From Adineta ricciae (Eukaryota > Rotifera > Eurotatoria > Adinetida > Adinetidae), in contig CAJNOJ010000137.1 of assembly GCA_905250025.1 (NCBI GenBank), positions 186,001-250,000 of the forward strand: a stretch of 64,000 nucleotides of DNA, written 5' to 3'. Made by a program: the position numbers and the translations under genes. Positions 12,131-22,628 of this stretch are shown piece after piece (within the stretch, counting starts at the first letter, position 1; each line of letters starts with the position of its first letter). The notes below the pieces were generated by a model. The model had not been told where the DNA came from. It did no database searches and saw only the letters and a list, made by a program, of their open reading frames with translations.

Positions 12131-12625
12131 CTCGATTCGAGTATTCAAACTTCCTTCGAATTCTAAATCTTCTACCTTAGAACTCGAAGCTTCGAGTTTT
12201 CCGCTTAGGAACTAGCAAGTGATTGATCGTAAATCCTGGAGTGACTCATTATTAACTATTATGTAGCTGTTGATTAAATATTAACCAACCGGTTACTTAT
12301 TAACAATCAACGGGCTATCAAGTAGTCGGTAATTCAATATTGAATGCTACTTAGTCATTTATTCACAATAAGACTATGAATTACCAGCGCACTACCGATA
12401 ACGAATCCCGTTCATACTGACCTTGACTATGCCGCTGCCGGCTGCGCCCTACCCAACATCCACACCCCCGTGGGATTCAGTTACATAATAGTTGATAATC
12501 AGTTAGTCTTTTAAAAACTATCGTTTAGTTAGTGGATATTTAATAGCCAATTAGTTAAGAGTTTAAAACTCGAAGTTTCGAATTCTAAATTTAGAAGTTG
12601 AAAAGTTTAATACTCGAATAGTCTC
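12131..12625. mobile_element. Fold-back/MITE-like element with imperfect inverted arms
   Basis: The left arm (12131..12204) and right arm (12556..12625) are imperfect reverse complements: TTCGAGTATTCAAACTT and TTCTAAATCT on the left match TTCGAGTATTAAACTT and TTCTAAATTT read backwards from the right. The interior of about 350 bases is non-coding and itself partly self-complementary. This stretch is absent from the corresponding place in the second block copy (about 23750-24410). I could not define a clean target-site duplication. Confidence 0.45.
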
Positions 12626-12784
12626 TTCGATTTTTACATGTATGGCTTGTTGACCTGCTCGTAGACCGAATGGATGCTTATGTTCGATGATGCTGAGCAA
12701 ATTGAAACACATTTCATTTTCTGAAATCGTCCGAATTATTCTGTGTAAACGATGTTGTGTCGACTGTAGCTCCTTTTCTGTCAT
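12626..12784 (-). pseudogene. Gene fragment next to the fold-back element
   Basis: A minus-strand frame reads NLLSIIEHKHPFGLRAG, weakly resembling ALISLDEHKYPYRLKLNG in the fragment at 13106..13348. The frame then runs into the fold-back arm. Probably a broken copy of the same unknown gene. Confidence 0.25.
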
Positions 12785-13105
12785 TTACTTGAAAAAAATC
12801 GCGATCGATTCCGCTCATCCTCCTATCAATCATGTCACATCTCGATGTACTAATCAAGAAGAATGGGACTGAAACGGAAATTCTTTCGCTCTACACGTAG
12901 CTATTCGGTTTTACGTGTCTATGACATGTTGACAAAAAATTATACTACGCAGTTTAATGGACTAGTAGCCAAACTCAAAGATGAATAAGCTTTAAAAGAT
13001 ATACGTGAAGATAGCGTCTATCTTATTTAGAGAAATTTTGTCATCAAAGCTTTCAGAATATTTTATTTCAAGTGGAGTACATGAGTAAAAAATGTTTTTC
13101 CAGTA

Positions 13106-13348
13106 TCAAATCACATTAATTTCGTCATTCTCTTCAGCCGCTACACGACCCTCGAACCGTATGTGAAAAGTATTTAGATGGACAGGATTTTCATGATCAA
13201 TCAACCGTGTCTTTGTTAATCTGATCGTGGTCGTGGATGAGAATTTGTTTCCCATCGAATCATTTCCGTTGAGTTTTAGACGATATGGATATTTGTGTTC
13301 ATCAAGGCTGATCAAAGCCAAACTTATTCCACCGTTCAAAGTGTCCAT
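13106..13348 (-). pseudogene. Fragment of an unknown gene, copy 1
   Basis: Eighty codons containing SLDEHKYPYRLKL and NGNDSMGNKFSSTTTIRL. A close copy lies at 24484..24790 (minus). There the frame continues further upstream (ELERYSVVNANGKK), while here a small insertion near 13355-13365 shifts it. I do not recognise the family, and no further exons are visible. Confidence 0.35.
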
Positions 13349-13422
13349 ACTATTTACTGTGATGTGATTGATGTCACATCCATTACATCTTCCTTTTTAT
13401 CATTTGCATTGACAACTGAATA

Positions 13423-13515
13423 CCCAGGTCGATCAATCCTGTCGGATCCAATATAGGATTTTATCGGATTCTACAGGAATCCGATCGGGTCCAGCATCGG
13501 ATTTGTTGACCTGGG
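13423..13515. mobile_element. 93-bp MITE with 5-bp target-site duplication
   Basis: Inverted ends CCCAGGTCGATCAATCC and GGATTTGTTGACCTGGG bound a 93-base element flanked on both sides by GAATA (13418..13422 and 13516..13520). In the second block copy the left flank is the same and GAATAG occurs once (24755..24760) with no element. Non-coding, so it depends on transposase supplied elsewhere. The superfamily is not determined. Confidence 0.75.
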
Positions 13516-13532
13516 GAATAGAGCCTTGAAAC

Positions 13533-13603
13533 TAGTGGCGGCGCCAAGGGAGGAGGCAGGGAGGGCTCAGCCTCCCTGAGTGAAAATCCAGGCGCCACCG
13601 CTA
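13533..13603. mobile_element. 71-bp hAT-like MITE with 8-bp target-site duplication
   Basis: Inverted ends TAGTGGCGGCGCC and GGCGCCACCGCTA enclose a GC-rich hairpin-like centre (GGGAGGGCTCAGCCTCCCT). The direct repeat CTTGAAAC flanks it at 13525..13532 and 13604..13611. An 8-base duplication and TAG-type ends are usual for hAT elements. It lies nine bases beyond the previous MITE. Confidence 0.7.
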
Positions 13604-13770
13604 CTTGAAACAACGCAAAAACGCATTTGTATCCAAAGGAAGTAATAAAAATAAGTATTTGACATTGGGGAACTGACGAGCAAATATCGATATTTCGTTT
13701 TCATGAGTGAAACGGCTATGAATGATGAGATGTTGAATAAAAGGTTGTACTGCATAATTGGATCATGGGT

Positions 13771-14086
13771 TGCCTAATTCGACTTATATTACAAATGGAC
13801 ATCTGATAGGCTAATCTCAGTTCGAATATAAATAGATGCATATCTATATAAACCTACAAGTTTAGGAATAGATAGGGATAGATTTAGTTATACCTGTGTG
13901 TACCGATGGACATAGGATGACATATAGCTCGGATGAGAGAATTCCTGAGACTATGTATAACAAAATATATTCTTAAACACACATGAGGGTGGACTTAGGC
14001 AGAGCTGAGCCTATCCCTATGTATTCCTAAGTATGTGTAGGAGCGTATTAGGAATTCGTCACTTATATGATAAATCGAATTAGGCA
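13771..14086. mobile_element. Possible 316-bp element with 17-bp inverted ends
   Basis: TGCCTAATTCGACTTAT at the left is matched by ATAAATCGAATTAGGCA at the right (16 of 17 in inverted alignment). No coding capacity and no clear target-site duplication. It ends about eight bases before the large duplicated block starts at 14094. Confidence 0.45.
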
Positions 14087-14374
14087 GCTACTCGGAATAG
14101 TGGAGACTAAACTTGCGTCCAACATCTTATTCTCATTTATATCCACAATCAAAACTTCAATATTAATCTTAAAACAAAAACACTGGATATTTTCCTATAA
14201 CGGAATCAAGTGTGATTTTCAGCGTATTTTCATCGCTTGTGAAGTTCAGGAATCTGTTTTTTCATAAATTCATATTCGACTGATTTTAATCGTAACAGAT
14301 ATCAAATGAAAATGAATACGTTTTGAATTGTAAAAAGATCATAGTTCTTTGTTAGAATGGCATAATCTATTGTA

Positions 14375-15180
14375 TTAGACAGTACAAATATTTTCTTTGG
14401 GGTTCTCAACGTCGAGAATAACCTCATCTTCATCGCAATTTCGTAGATGGTCTTGAGCTTTTCTATTGATACAAACTAACAGTCGTCGCCTATTCCATTT
14501 GCAATTAAATAGATAACCAATACTCGTAATGTAGTGGAAAACCAAAATAGCCACAGCAAATATTTTTAATAGGATTGCATTGTCGGAATCTGCTAAACAG
14601 CTCCTTAGCTCTCGAAAGTCATAAGATGCACCGGCAAATATGCAAATCTGAGCAATAAAAAACAAAATGATGCAAAACTGGATGAGAACGTGCGAGTACA
14701 GTAACAATAATTTGATCGCCAATCGATTATTTTCTGAGTACTTAGCCACTTTCTCTGGTTTCCAGCTGCAAAAATGAACGCGTCAGACTTATAATTTAAC
14801 AAATGACAATGATTATACCTGAATAAAACTGCAAACAGTTGGATTGCAACGATAACAAGTCCCGATGCACCTTGTATAATCAGCAAGGGGCATAATGTCC
14901 TTCCACAATGGCAACTATCGAAGAACCCTATGCCAGAGATAAAAGTAAGTGCGAATGTAATAAACGCCGACAACAATATGAGATGATCGACGAGATATTT
15001 CTTTTCAAAGAGATCAGAATTTGGTCCAAAGAATTTTTTCGGTTCTCTGATGACGTTAATAAAAAGCCGAGGAAAATTGAACTCATCTGGATCTGTTGTT
15101 GCTTGTTCTTCACAAGTTTCGTTTTCTTTGAGGAAAACGTCATCATCGTCTAGAGCGTCTCTCTCAGATTCTATACCCAT
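14375..15180 (-). CDS. Four-transmembrane protein, lineage-specific family, copy 1
   Basis: Exon 1 (14819..15180) encodes an acidic N-terminus (LDDDDVFLKENETCEE), a motif NVIREPKKFFGPNSD and two membrane segments. Exon 2 (14375..14765) adds two more (around LLLYSHVLIQF and FAVAILVFHYI) and an acidic tail. A 53-base intron (14766..14818, GTATAA..GCAG, phase 2) joins them as AVLFSWKPEK, giving 250 residues. Both termini probably face the cytosol. The copy at 30274..31079 has an identical structure, and degenerate relatives lie at 15850..16310 and 31701..32196. The family is unknown to me and no catalytic motif is seen. The purifying-looking differences between copies suggest it is functional. 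Confidence 0.7.
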
Positions 15181-15849
15181 CGGAAATATATGTGATGAAA
15201 TGGATTGTTTTTTATGTAATTATATATTCTTATTTTCATGATATTTCGCTTGATTAATCTGACGTGTAGCTCCGAACCTATGTATCCAATATATCATGAC
15301 GGTGAGTCACTTTTATTGCGTACTCTTTCGGAAGAGACTTTACCTGTATAACGTTATTCGACAAATAGAAAAACAACTACCATGTGCCGCACACTCGCAG
15401 AGGATAATATATTTGGTATATTCAAAATAAATAACTGCTCATACGAGCACAGACTCATATCTGTTTTTATGTCATCATCATGGAGACAACTCTTATTTAT
15501 CCCACCAGGGTACAAACTGTAGAAAATATCTTTATTTTACTTGCTTTTGTTACTACGATTCTTTCCCTCAAAATGAACACGAAAAATCATCCGTTACTTA
15601 TGTTTGACATTCATAGAAAATTCTAAACAATTGAATAGAGAGGTGCATGTTGATGGATCATCTATAGTGCCAACGAACATTATGCTTTGTTACCTGTTGA
15701 TTTCTCTGAATTAAATATATATTCGCTTTCACTATGAGCTTTATTCGTAGAACTTTGGTTCCAATAGCTCAACACGTCAACATCGTGTCTTTATTGGTCT
15801 ATTAGAAATCGATACGAAAAGACAAACAAAATCTAACAAACCATCGATT
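15181..15849. other. Intergenic, nothing recognised
   Basis: Alignable with 31080..31700 apart from small indels. No conserved open frame is seen. Confidence 0.4.
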
Positions 15850-16310
15850 ATAGTCTATATGCAATTAAATAAACAACGAACGCTTGTAATGTAACATACA
15901 ATTCGTCAGATTTACTCATAACTATATAAATCACAGTGGTAAAAATCAAAACGATACAAAGTTGAATCAGAGCATACCAGTATAACAACATTCATTTAGT
16001 TATTATCAATCGACCTGATGAATCCTATGCTGAAGATGCAGTTAAGCATGAACACAATGACAATATGATATGCTCGAAGATCAGAATTCAATCTGAAGAA
16101 GTTCGCTGGTTCTCTAATGACATCGATGAGAAGCAAAGAAAAATTGAATTGATTTCCATTTGCGGTTTCCTCTTCATAATATTTCATATTTTTCGAAAGT
16201 ATCTTTCTGTCTATGGACTCGTCGCATAACATGTTGATTTTCATGACGCTACACCCGAATGATCTCGAACATAATTCTGACTGGAAATGACAACCATGAC
16301 TTGCTCTCAA
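15850..16310 (-). pseudogene. Decayed paralogue of the 4-TM gene, copy 1
   Basis: The minus-strand frame at 15996..16310 keeps FNFSLLLIDVIREPANFF, equivalent to FNFPRLFINVIREPKKFF in the neighbouring intact gene. It ends soon after the first membrane segment at SIDNN. Remnants of the third segment follow downstream, so the loop between segments is deleted and the frame is broken. The partner at 31701..32196 shows the same deletion, so the loss predates the split of the two copies. Confidence 0.55.
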
Positions 16311-16835
16311 TCTGGGAAGAAAACAAATCCGTACATGTGAGAAACATTCTCATGTATTTAATCCAATCGACGGTTTTTGGTGAGAATAGATTTTTCTTTA
16401 TTGAACTCATTGAATGTGATACAACGAAATATCATGTTTGCAGACAATCGTCATGTACAAGTGAAATTGATGAATCAACCATACAATGTACGTGAAGTTA
16501 AGAATGCGGTCATATTTGAATGCACATTCATAAATCGAATTCTCCTACGAAGACATCTGTGTCTTTTCAATGTGTTTTCAATTGATTTTCAAACGATGTG
16601 AAGTTTCATTTACAAAAGCCAATATTTATTTTTAATAGAGCATGCCTGAATATAAACTAAATTTAATTGAGAAAAACCATACTTGCCGTACTTTTGCTAA
16701 CTAAATGTTCGTTTGTTTTGCTCAGTTATGATACGGTGAAAAAGACGTAATATTCCATGCACGCGACGAAATGGTATTCACGTTAGTAATTTTTTCCAGT
16801 TCTTTTTTCAAACCAACGTCGTATATTTCCATATG
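16311..16835. other. Intergenic, upstream of the ART gene
   Basis: Conserved between the two block copies, with several small open frames in each. Frames on both strands differ in length between copies, which argues against coding. Confidence 0.4.
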
Positions 16836-16843
16836 TATATATA
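16836..16843 (+). promoter_or_regulatory. TATA-box-like element of ART copy 1
   Basis: TATATATA lies 63 bases before the chosen ATG at 16906 and is preserved in the other copy (32725..32732). Confidence 0.4.
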
Positions 16844-16905
16844 CGGCGAGTGCCGTTAAAAATAACGCAGTATACTTCGATTTCTTTCGTAGAAACACAC
16901 GCACA

Positions 16906-17877
16906 ATGGATATACAACCGTTAGAGACGTCTCCGACGAATACTTCGATGGCGACTTCAGCAGTCTCTGCTACTACCACAGATTCTGCATTGATGGCGCA
17001 ATCGACAGTTTCGGGAGATACAACAACTAATACAGCTTCCGGTAGAGCCACAACACCTCCCAATAGCAATGCAGATAGACCCGTAACGCCACGCAGATCA
17101 AGTTCTGACAGGCCGATCACTCCGCCTAGGACAAGTTCCGACAGACCGATCACACCGCCTAGGGCAAGTAAAGATAGACCTGTAACACCACCGAGTGCAA
17201 CTACAGATAGACTTGCAACGACGCGCAGTGCTACTCCCAAAGAAAAATCGACAAAACGAAATCCAATGGCTGGTTATCAAGATATGCCGTTGGTTTCGTT
17301 AGAAGAAGCAACAGAAGCGCTTGTTCCATTAGTTTCCAATCTGAAAACGTTTGTCGAAACTGCAAAAAAAGATTGCAAAAAAGATTTATATGGTTTAACG
17401 ATTGATGAATCAGCGGCTATTTATCTGTATACCATGGCGACACCTTTTGTCTATTTTATCAATGAAGCTTTTCAAAGAGAAACACGTGCGGCTTTAAAAC
17501 CATGGCTGTCGTATTTGAAACTTTTCGTCACTGCTGTTGAGAAATTGCCGTCATCAAAAAAAACCCTTTGGCGAGGTCTGTCAAGTACTGATGTTGTCTC
17601 CTATCCAACAGAAGATATTTGCACATGGTGGCACATAACCTCGTGTTCGACAAATGTTAAAATGACTCAATATTGTGTAGTACAAGACGTCGCAACCGTA
17701 TTGGCTATTAACGCGACCAATGCGAAGGACATTTCGAAATTGTCAGCATTTCCAGATGAAGAAGAAGTCGTTCTCTTACCTGGCACAAAACTCCACATTG
17801 TCGGTGACCCATTCTTCTTTCAAAATGCTTTTTCTATCATACATCTCGAAGAACGTGATACAATATCTACTCAATAA
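16906..17877 (+). CDS. Mono-ADP-ribosyltransferase with Pro-rich repeat linker, copy 1
   Basis: The start MDIQPLETSP is chosen because it follows the TATA-like element and is shared with the copy at 32797. Residues 1-55 are Ser/Thr-rich. Residues 57-111 are five 11-residue units of the type DRPITPPRTSS. The catalytic region follows: LTIDESAAIYLYTM (a motif shared with the ARTs at 55597 and 57157), TLWRGLSS (NAD-contacting Arg), WWHITSCS (Ser) and FPDEEEVVLLPGT (the ExE pair). The complete R-S-ExE set predicts an active arginine-specific transferase. No signal peptide or membrane anchor is seen, so it is probably intracellular. 323 residues, no intron. It sits upstream of and parallel to XDH, with no sign of a functional link. 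Confidence 0.8.
   Translation: MDIQPLETSPTNTSMATSAVSATTTDSALMAQSTVSGDTTTNTASGRATTPPNSNADRPVTPRRSSSDRPITPPRTSSDRPITPPRASKDRPVTPPSATTDRLATTRSATPKEKSTKRNPMAGYQDMPLVSLEEATEALVPLVSNLKTFVETAKKDCKKDLYGLTIDESAAIYLYTMATPFVYFINEAFQRETRAALKPWLSYLKLFVTAVEKLPSSKKTLWRGLSSTDVVSYPTEDICTWWHITSCSTNVKMTQYCVVQDVATVLAINATNAKDISKLSAFPDEEEVVLLPGTKLHIVGDPFFFQNAFSIIHLEERDTISTQ
17074..17238 (+). repeat. 33-bp tandem repeat inside ART copy 1 (5 units)
   Basis: Five in-frame 33-base units encode DRPxTPPRxSS-like peptides. The other copy has only four units (32965..33096), so repeat number differs between the copies. Confidence 0.75.
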
Positions 17878-18187
17878 TTAACCTCACGAACGTAGATTAT
17901 CGCACTCTCTTTCTTTGTAATTCTTGCAGCACAATAAATAAAATCTCCTCTATATTACAAAAAATGTTTTTCCATGTCATACTCCTCGAATGACAATTTT
18001 CAATATGACCTTCAGACTCAGCAGGATAAAAGGACATTATTCGATGTTCTATTGCGTGCATATATACCTCGAAGAATATCAGGTGACGAGATATAAGTGT
18101 TATATCGATAACTTTATCTCTCAGAAAGAAAAGAAAAACGACACGAGTTAAAACATACGCTGACTGTTTTCGTTGATTTGGGATCAA

Positions 18188-21100
18188 ATGAAAGAAACAA
18201 ACACGTCCGCTGATTTCTTGTTGTTTTATGTGAATGGAAAAGAAATTATTGAGCGTCACGCCGAACCTGAATGGACACTTCTTTGGTATTTAAGAAATAG
18301 TAAATATCTTTCTACATACTCATTTCGTATTCTTATGTCAACTTTTTTATTTTAGAACTGAAATTAACCGGTTCGAAATTGGGCTGTGGTGAAGGTGGGT
18401 GTGGAGCATGTACAGTTTCAATTTCGCACTGTATCGATAAAAATACCGGTGAAATCGAACATCGCACTATCAATGGTTGTTTAGCGCCACTATGCTCCGT
18501 CGATGGATGTCATGTAATTACCGTTGAAGGGTTAGGTTCAACGAATAAATCAAACCTTCATTCGACACAAACTCGCTTAGCCGAGTTTTACGCATCACAA
18601 TGTGGCTTCTGTACGCCTGGTATGGTCATGTCGTTGTACGGAACCGTAACATCAAAGGATGCATCAAATTTAACGATGGCAGATATCGAAGAATCATTCG
18701 ATGGAAATCTTTGTCGATGTACAGGCTACCGCCCGATTCTTGATGCAGCCAAGTCCTTCGCATGCGATATTGATAAGTTCAACGCTGAAAAATCGTCATC
18801 ACCGAACACATCAACGACATTTGATAAATGTGCGTCGTTTCTTGGTCAATCTATTGATCAAATTCCATTCCCGGAGAAGCTTCGTGATCACCAACCTCAA
18901 TCAATTCAAATCAAAGGTATGAAAATATTCATTGATTCTGTAATTGAACTTTCATACAATAGGCTCGTCAATGGATTGGTATCGTCCAATTACATTAACT
19001 GAATTGATTCATCTTCGACAAAAGTATCCCGGCGATGAATCAAAACTTATCTTTGGAAACACGCGTGTTCAATTCGAAAGAAAAGTTGAACAACGTACGT
19101 TTCCTCGACTTATCAGTATTACGCATGTCAAGGAGCTACAAGAAATGAAAAGAACTGATGATTCGATCTACTTGGGAGCTGGTGTGACATTCACACGATT
19201 GAAAAGTCAATTGATGGACTGGAAAGACAACCCCATCTGTCATGCTTTATTGGATCAATTTAAACACTTTGCATCGACGCAAATACGAAATGTTGCTTCA
19301 CTCGGTGGACACATCATTGCTGCTTTACCAAAGTAAATCGATTTCTGTTAATTCGAACAAATCTTAATTTCACATCTCTTCAGTTCGGATTTGAATCCAG
19401 TCCTTGTCGCCGCTGGTGCATTGCTCGAATTGCAACAAGCAAACAGCAGCGAAGCACGAATAGTTCCACTATCTGAATTCTTTCTTGGCAGAAATCGTGT
19501 TCGTATTGAAGACAATGAAATTCTTGTAGCCGTTCGTCTTCCACTCAGGAAGTCTTCTAACGCCTGTTTCATTCAATCATACAAACAAGCTTGTCGTCGT
19601 GACGATTCAAAAGGTGTCGTGAGCGCTGGACTCCAAGTTGAACTTAAACAAGAGAATGATCAATGGAAAATCACTCAAATCTGTTTGGGATTCGGTGGTG
19701 TTGCACCGAAAACAATTGAAGCAAAAGGCACGCAACAACAATTGGTTGGATTGTCATGGTCAAGAGAGACCATCAATCTAGCATACGATTTACTCTTGAA
19801 AGAAATTATTTTGAACGAATCGACTCCCGGTGGACAAATTCAATACAAGTAACTTTTCAAAATAAAATTGTTCATTGTAATCGTTTCTTGGAATTGTAGA
19901 CGAACATTGATGCAATCGTTCCTATTCAAATTCTATTCGTACGTTTCACAGCAATTGCATAAATCTACCGTAAATTTAAACGAATTTTCTTTCAACCGAG
20001 CTGTTTCTTACGCTCAACAAACGGTTCCTGAACGGCCTGAATCACAAAAGATCGTTGGTAGTTCTATGCCGCATCAATCAGCGTATTTACATACAACTGG
20101 CGAAGCGACCTACATTGCTGATATACCATTACTAGCTGATACACTTCATGCTGCACTGATTCTGAGTACAAAGGCCAATGCTCGAATAAATAATATCAGT
20201 AAGATTGAAGTAGACTCGAAATGTTTTACATTTCTGGTTATTTGATTTACCATAGATACTGAACGAGCATCGAAAGTTCCGGGATTTGTTTCATTTGTAA
20301 GTCATGCTGATGTTCCTGGTTTGAACAAACCGAACGGTGTGTTACCCGATGAAGAAGTTTTCGCCTCATCGATTGCATTGTGTGTTGGTGCAGTTATCGG
20401 TTTGGTTGTTTGTGAAACAGAAGAATCAGCCGAACTTGCTGCGAGTCTAATTGATATCGATTATGAATGTTTATCACCCACGATCTTGTCCATTGATGAT
20501 GCAATCGAACACGGATCCTATTTCGACGATGAGTTTCGTCTTCAACAAGGTGATATTGAAAAGAGTTTGAAGGAAAGCGAACACTGCCTAGAAGACGAAT
20601 TATATATTGGCGGACAAGAGCATTTCTACATGGAAACCAACGCTTGTATTGCCATTCCATCAAAAGACGACCAGGAAATGACACTGCACGTAGGTGTACA
20701 AAGTCCAACTGCTGCTCAAGAATTAGTTGCATTAGTTCTTGGTCGTGATACAAGTCGTATAACGTGTCATACCAAACGAGTTGGCGGTGCATTCGGTGGA
20801 AAGGAATCTCGAGCGTATGTCCCATCGTGTTTTCTTCAAAATAAGACATTTTTGGTATATTTAGAATTGTATTTTGTTTGGCAACGGCAGTTGCAGCTGT
20901 GAAAGTTGCTCGTCCAGTCCGTCTTCATCTTGACCGTTATACCGATATAGCAGTAACAGGACACCGGCATCCGTTTAAAATCAAATATCAAGTCGGTTTT
21001 AATCATGACGGACACATTCAAGGTCTAGATATTCAAATGTGGAATGATGCTGGTTGTACACTCGATGCTTCATCATATGTTATTCAATTGGCAATGCTTC

Positions 21101-21993
21101 ATATGGGCAATACATATCAAATTCCGAATATGCGCATACGTGGTCGTACTTGTAAGACTCATTTGCCATCGAATACGGCGTTTCGTGGTTTTGGCGGTCC
21201 ACAAGCTATGCTAGCTTGTGAGAATATTATTGAGCATATTTCGTTTTATCTGCAATGTGATCCAGTGACCATTCGTCGTCAAAATCTGTTTCGTGAAGGT
21301 GATCGAACACATTATGGGCAATGCTTAAATTTATGGAATGTTCCACGTATTATCGATGAACTACTTGAAACTAGTGGTTACGACGAAAGACGGCGTCTTG
21401 TAGATGAATTCAATCGTGTGAGCATCTATCGAAAACGCGGAATCAGTTTAGTTCCCGTGAAATTCGGCATAGGTTTTACCATTAATTACCTCAATCAAGG
21501 CGGTGCTCTAGTTCATATTTACAAAGACGGTTCAGTCGTCATTAGTCAAGGGGGTATCGAAATCGGTCAAGGATTATATACGAAAATGATCGCAATTGCT
21601 GCTGAAGTCTTACGTTGTGACGTTAAGCGGGTGAGAATCAGTGAAACATCAACGGATAAGGTACATAATATCAGCACGACAGGTGGATCGGTCACAGCGG
21701 ATATTAATGGAATGGCAGTGAAAGATGCTTGTGAACAATTGCGACAACGACTGGATGCGTTAATAACAAAAGAGGATAACGATATTTCTTGGGAAGATTT
21801 GATTCAAAAGGCATATTATGCCCGAGTTGATCTATGTGGACGAGGCTTTTACGTCATGCCGAACATGTTCGATATGGATCTTAGCAAAAACAAAGCAACT
21901 TATAATTATTTTACACAAGGTGCTGCTGTAACAGAAGTAGAATTGGATGTTTTAACTGGTGATTGGCATATTCTACGTGTTGATATTCTTATG
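18188..21993 (+). CDS. XDH: Xanthine dehydrogenase, copy 1, cut by an assembly gap
   Basis: Seven exons: 18188..18299, 18356..18916, 18963..19332, 19384..19848, 19900..20198, 20256..20814 and 20865..21993. All introns are GT-AG, 46-57 bases. In order it shows the two 2Fe-2S motifs (GCGEGGCGACTV; QCGFCTPG and CRCTGYRP), the FAD-binding segment (ASLGGHI) and the molybdenum-cofactor domain (GGAFGGKESRA, GGQEHFYMET, FRGFGGPQ). It oxidises hypoxanthine and xanthine to urate in purine breakdown. The Glu in GGQEHFY and the Arg in FRGFGG are the xanthine-type substrate residues, which favours XDH over aldehyde oxidase. The last exon is missing because the N at 22017 interrupts intron 7. The complete copy is at 34042..38375. 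Confidence 0.9.
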
Positions 21994-22016
21994 GTATGTT
22001 CAGTTCTTCTTTTATA

Positions 22017-22017
22017 N
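22017..22017. other. Single-N assembly join 1
   Basis: Left of the N is XDH intron 7. Right of it, in mid-gene, is the copy of position 10354. The two flanks belong about 12 kb apart in the other copy, so this is a contig join, not a base ambiguity. Confidence 0.85.
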
Positions 22018-22628
22018 GTTGGTAGAATGCAAAGCAGAAAACAACACACACCACAAATGATATATTTCGATTTTGAACTGTGATTTTTCACTGTTACTGG
22101 TTGTGTGTATGTAGGTCGTGTGCTGGTAGATGGTTGCGTGTAAGTAACAGGCGATACTGTTGAGCTCCTAAATCTATCCGTAAGTCGTTGCATTGGGTTG
22201 TAGTAGAATGTTTGCAACCATATATTCTTGTAACACATGATTTTTGTTACCCGACGTATTCGTCCAGCAATAATAATCGACTCAGCAGCTACAAGTCGAT
22301 TTTGTACTAGACTGATATCGTAGAATTCATTGTTGAATTGTACACACATAGCATCGTTTTGAAAGAAAACTCTGTCTTTCAGTAGAATTGGATTAATCCT
22401 GCGACACAGAGCAACCAGCGCTCGTTGCTCATCTACTGACAACTGTCGATAATTTTGGAATGAAATGAAACGTTGTAAATCGGGATCATTTTTACAGTCA
22501 ATGACGGTGCAAACACAATTAAGATAATACATGAGATAGGCCACATTATCGTTTGGAATAGTCACCGGAACAGTTGTACGATTTAGTCCAAGTTCATCTG
22601 ATCCGATAACAGCAATCGTCGGGTCCAT
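22018..22628 (-). CDS. Tail-anchored protein of unknown function, copy 2 (3' end missing)
   Basis: Nearly identical to the gene at 10309..10965, with the same Met, Thr/Pro spacer and start of the membrane segment (YIICGVCCFLLCILP). The final part of the anchor and the stop are lost at the N. The few amino-acid changes are mostly conservative, as expected for two alleles. Confidence 0.6.

Larger units (their letters stand above)
14094..22016. repeat. Duplicated block of about 7.9 kb, first copy (partner 29989..37871)
   Basis: The 4-TM gene, its decayed neighbour, the ART gene and XDH exons 1-7 recur in the same order and orientation at 29989..37871, intron positions included. Differences are scattered substitutions and small indels. 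The block stops at the N at 22017, inside an XDH intron. Confidence 0.9.

Noticed and set aside
14908-15153. Plus-strand frame opposite the 4-TM gene (also 30807..31142)
   Set aside because: Antisense of exon 1. The downstream end differs between copies and no family is recognisable.
16722-17240. Minus-strand frame rich in Gly/Val/Leu repeats
   Set aside because: It is the antisense of the DRPxTPP repeat of the ART gene, and its regular look comes from the repeat.
20394-20849. Long minus-strand frame inside XDH (and its equivalent at 36249..36704)
   Set aside because: Exact antisense shadow of XDH exon 6, conserved only because the XDH codons are.
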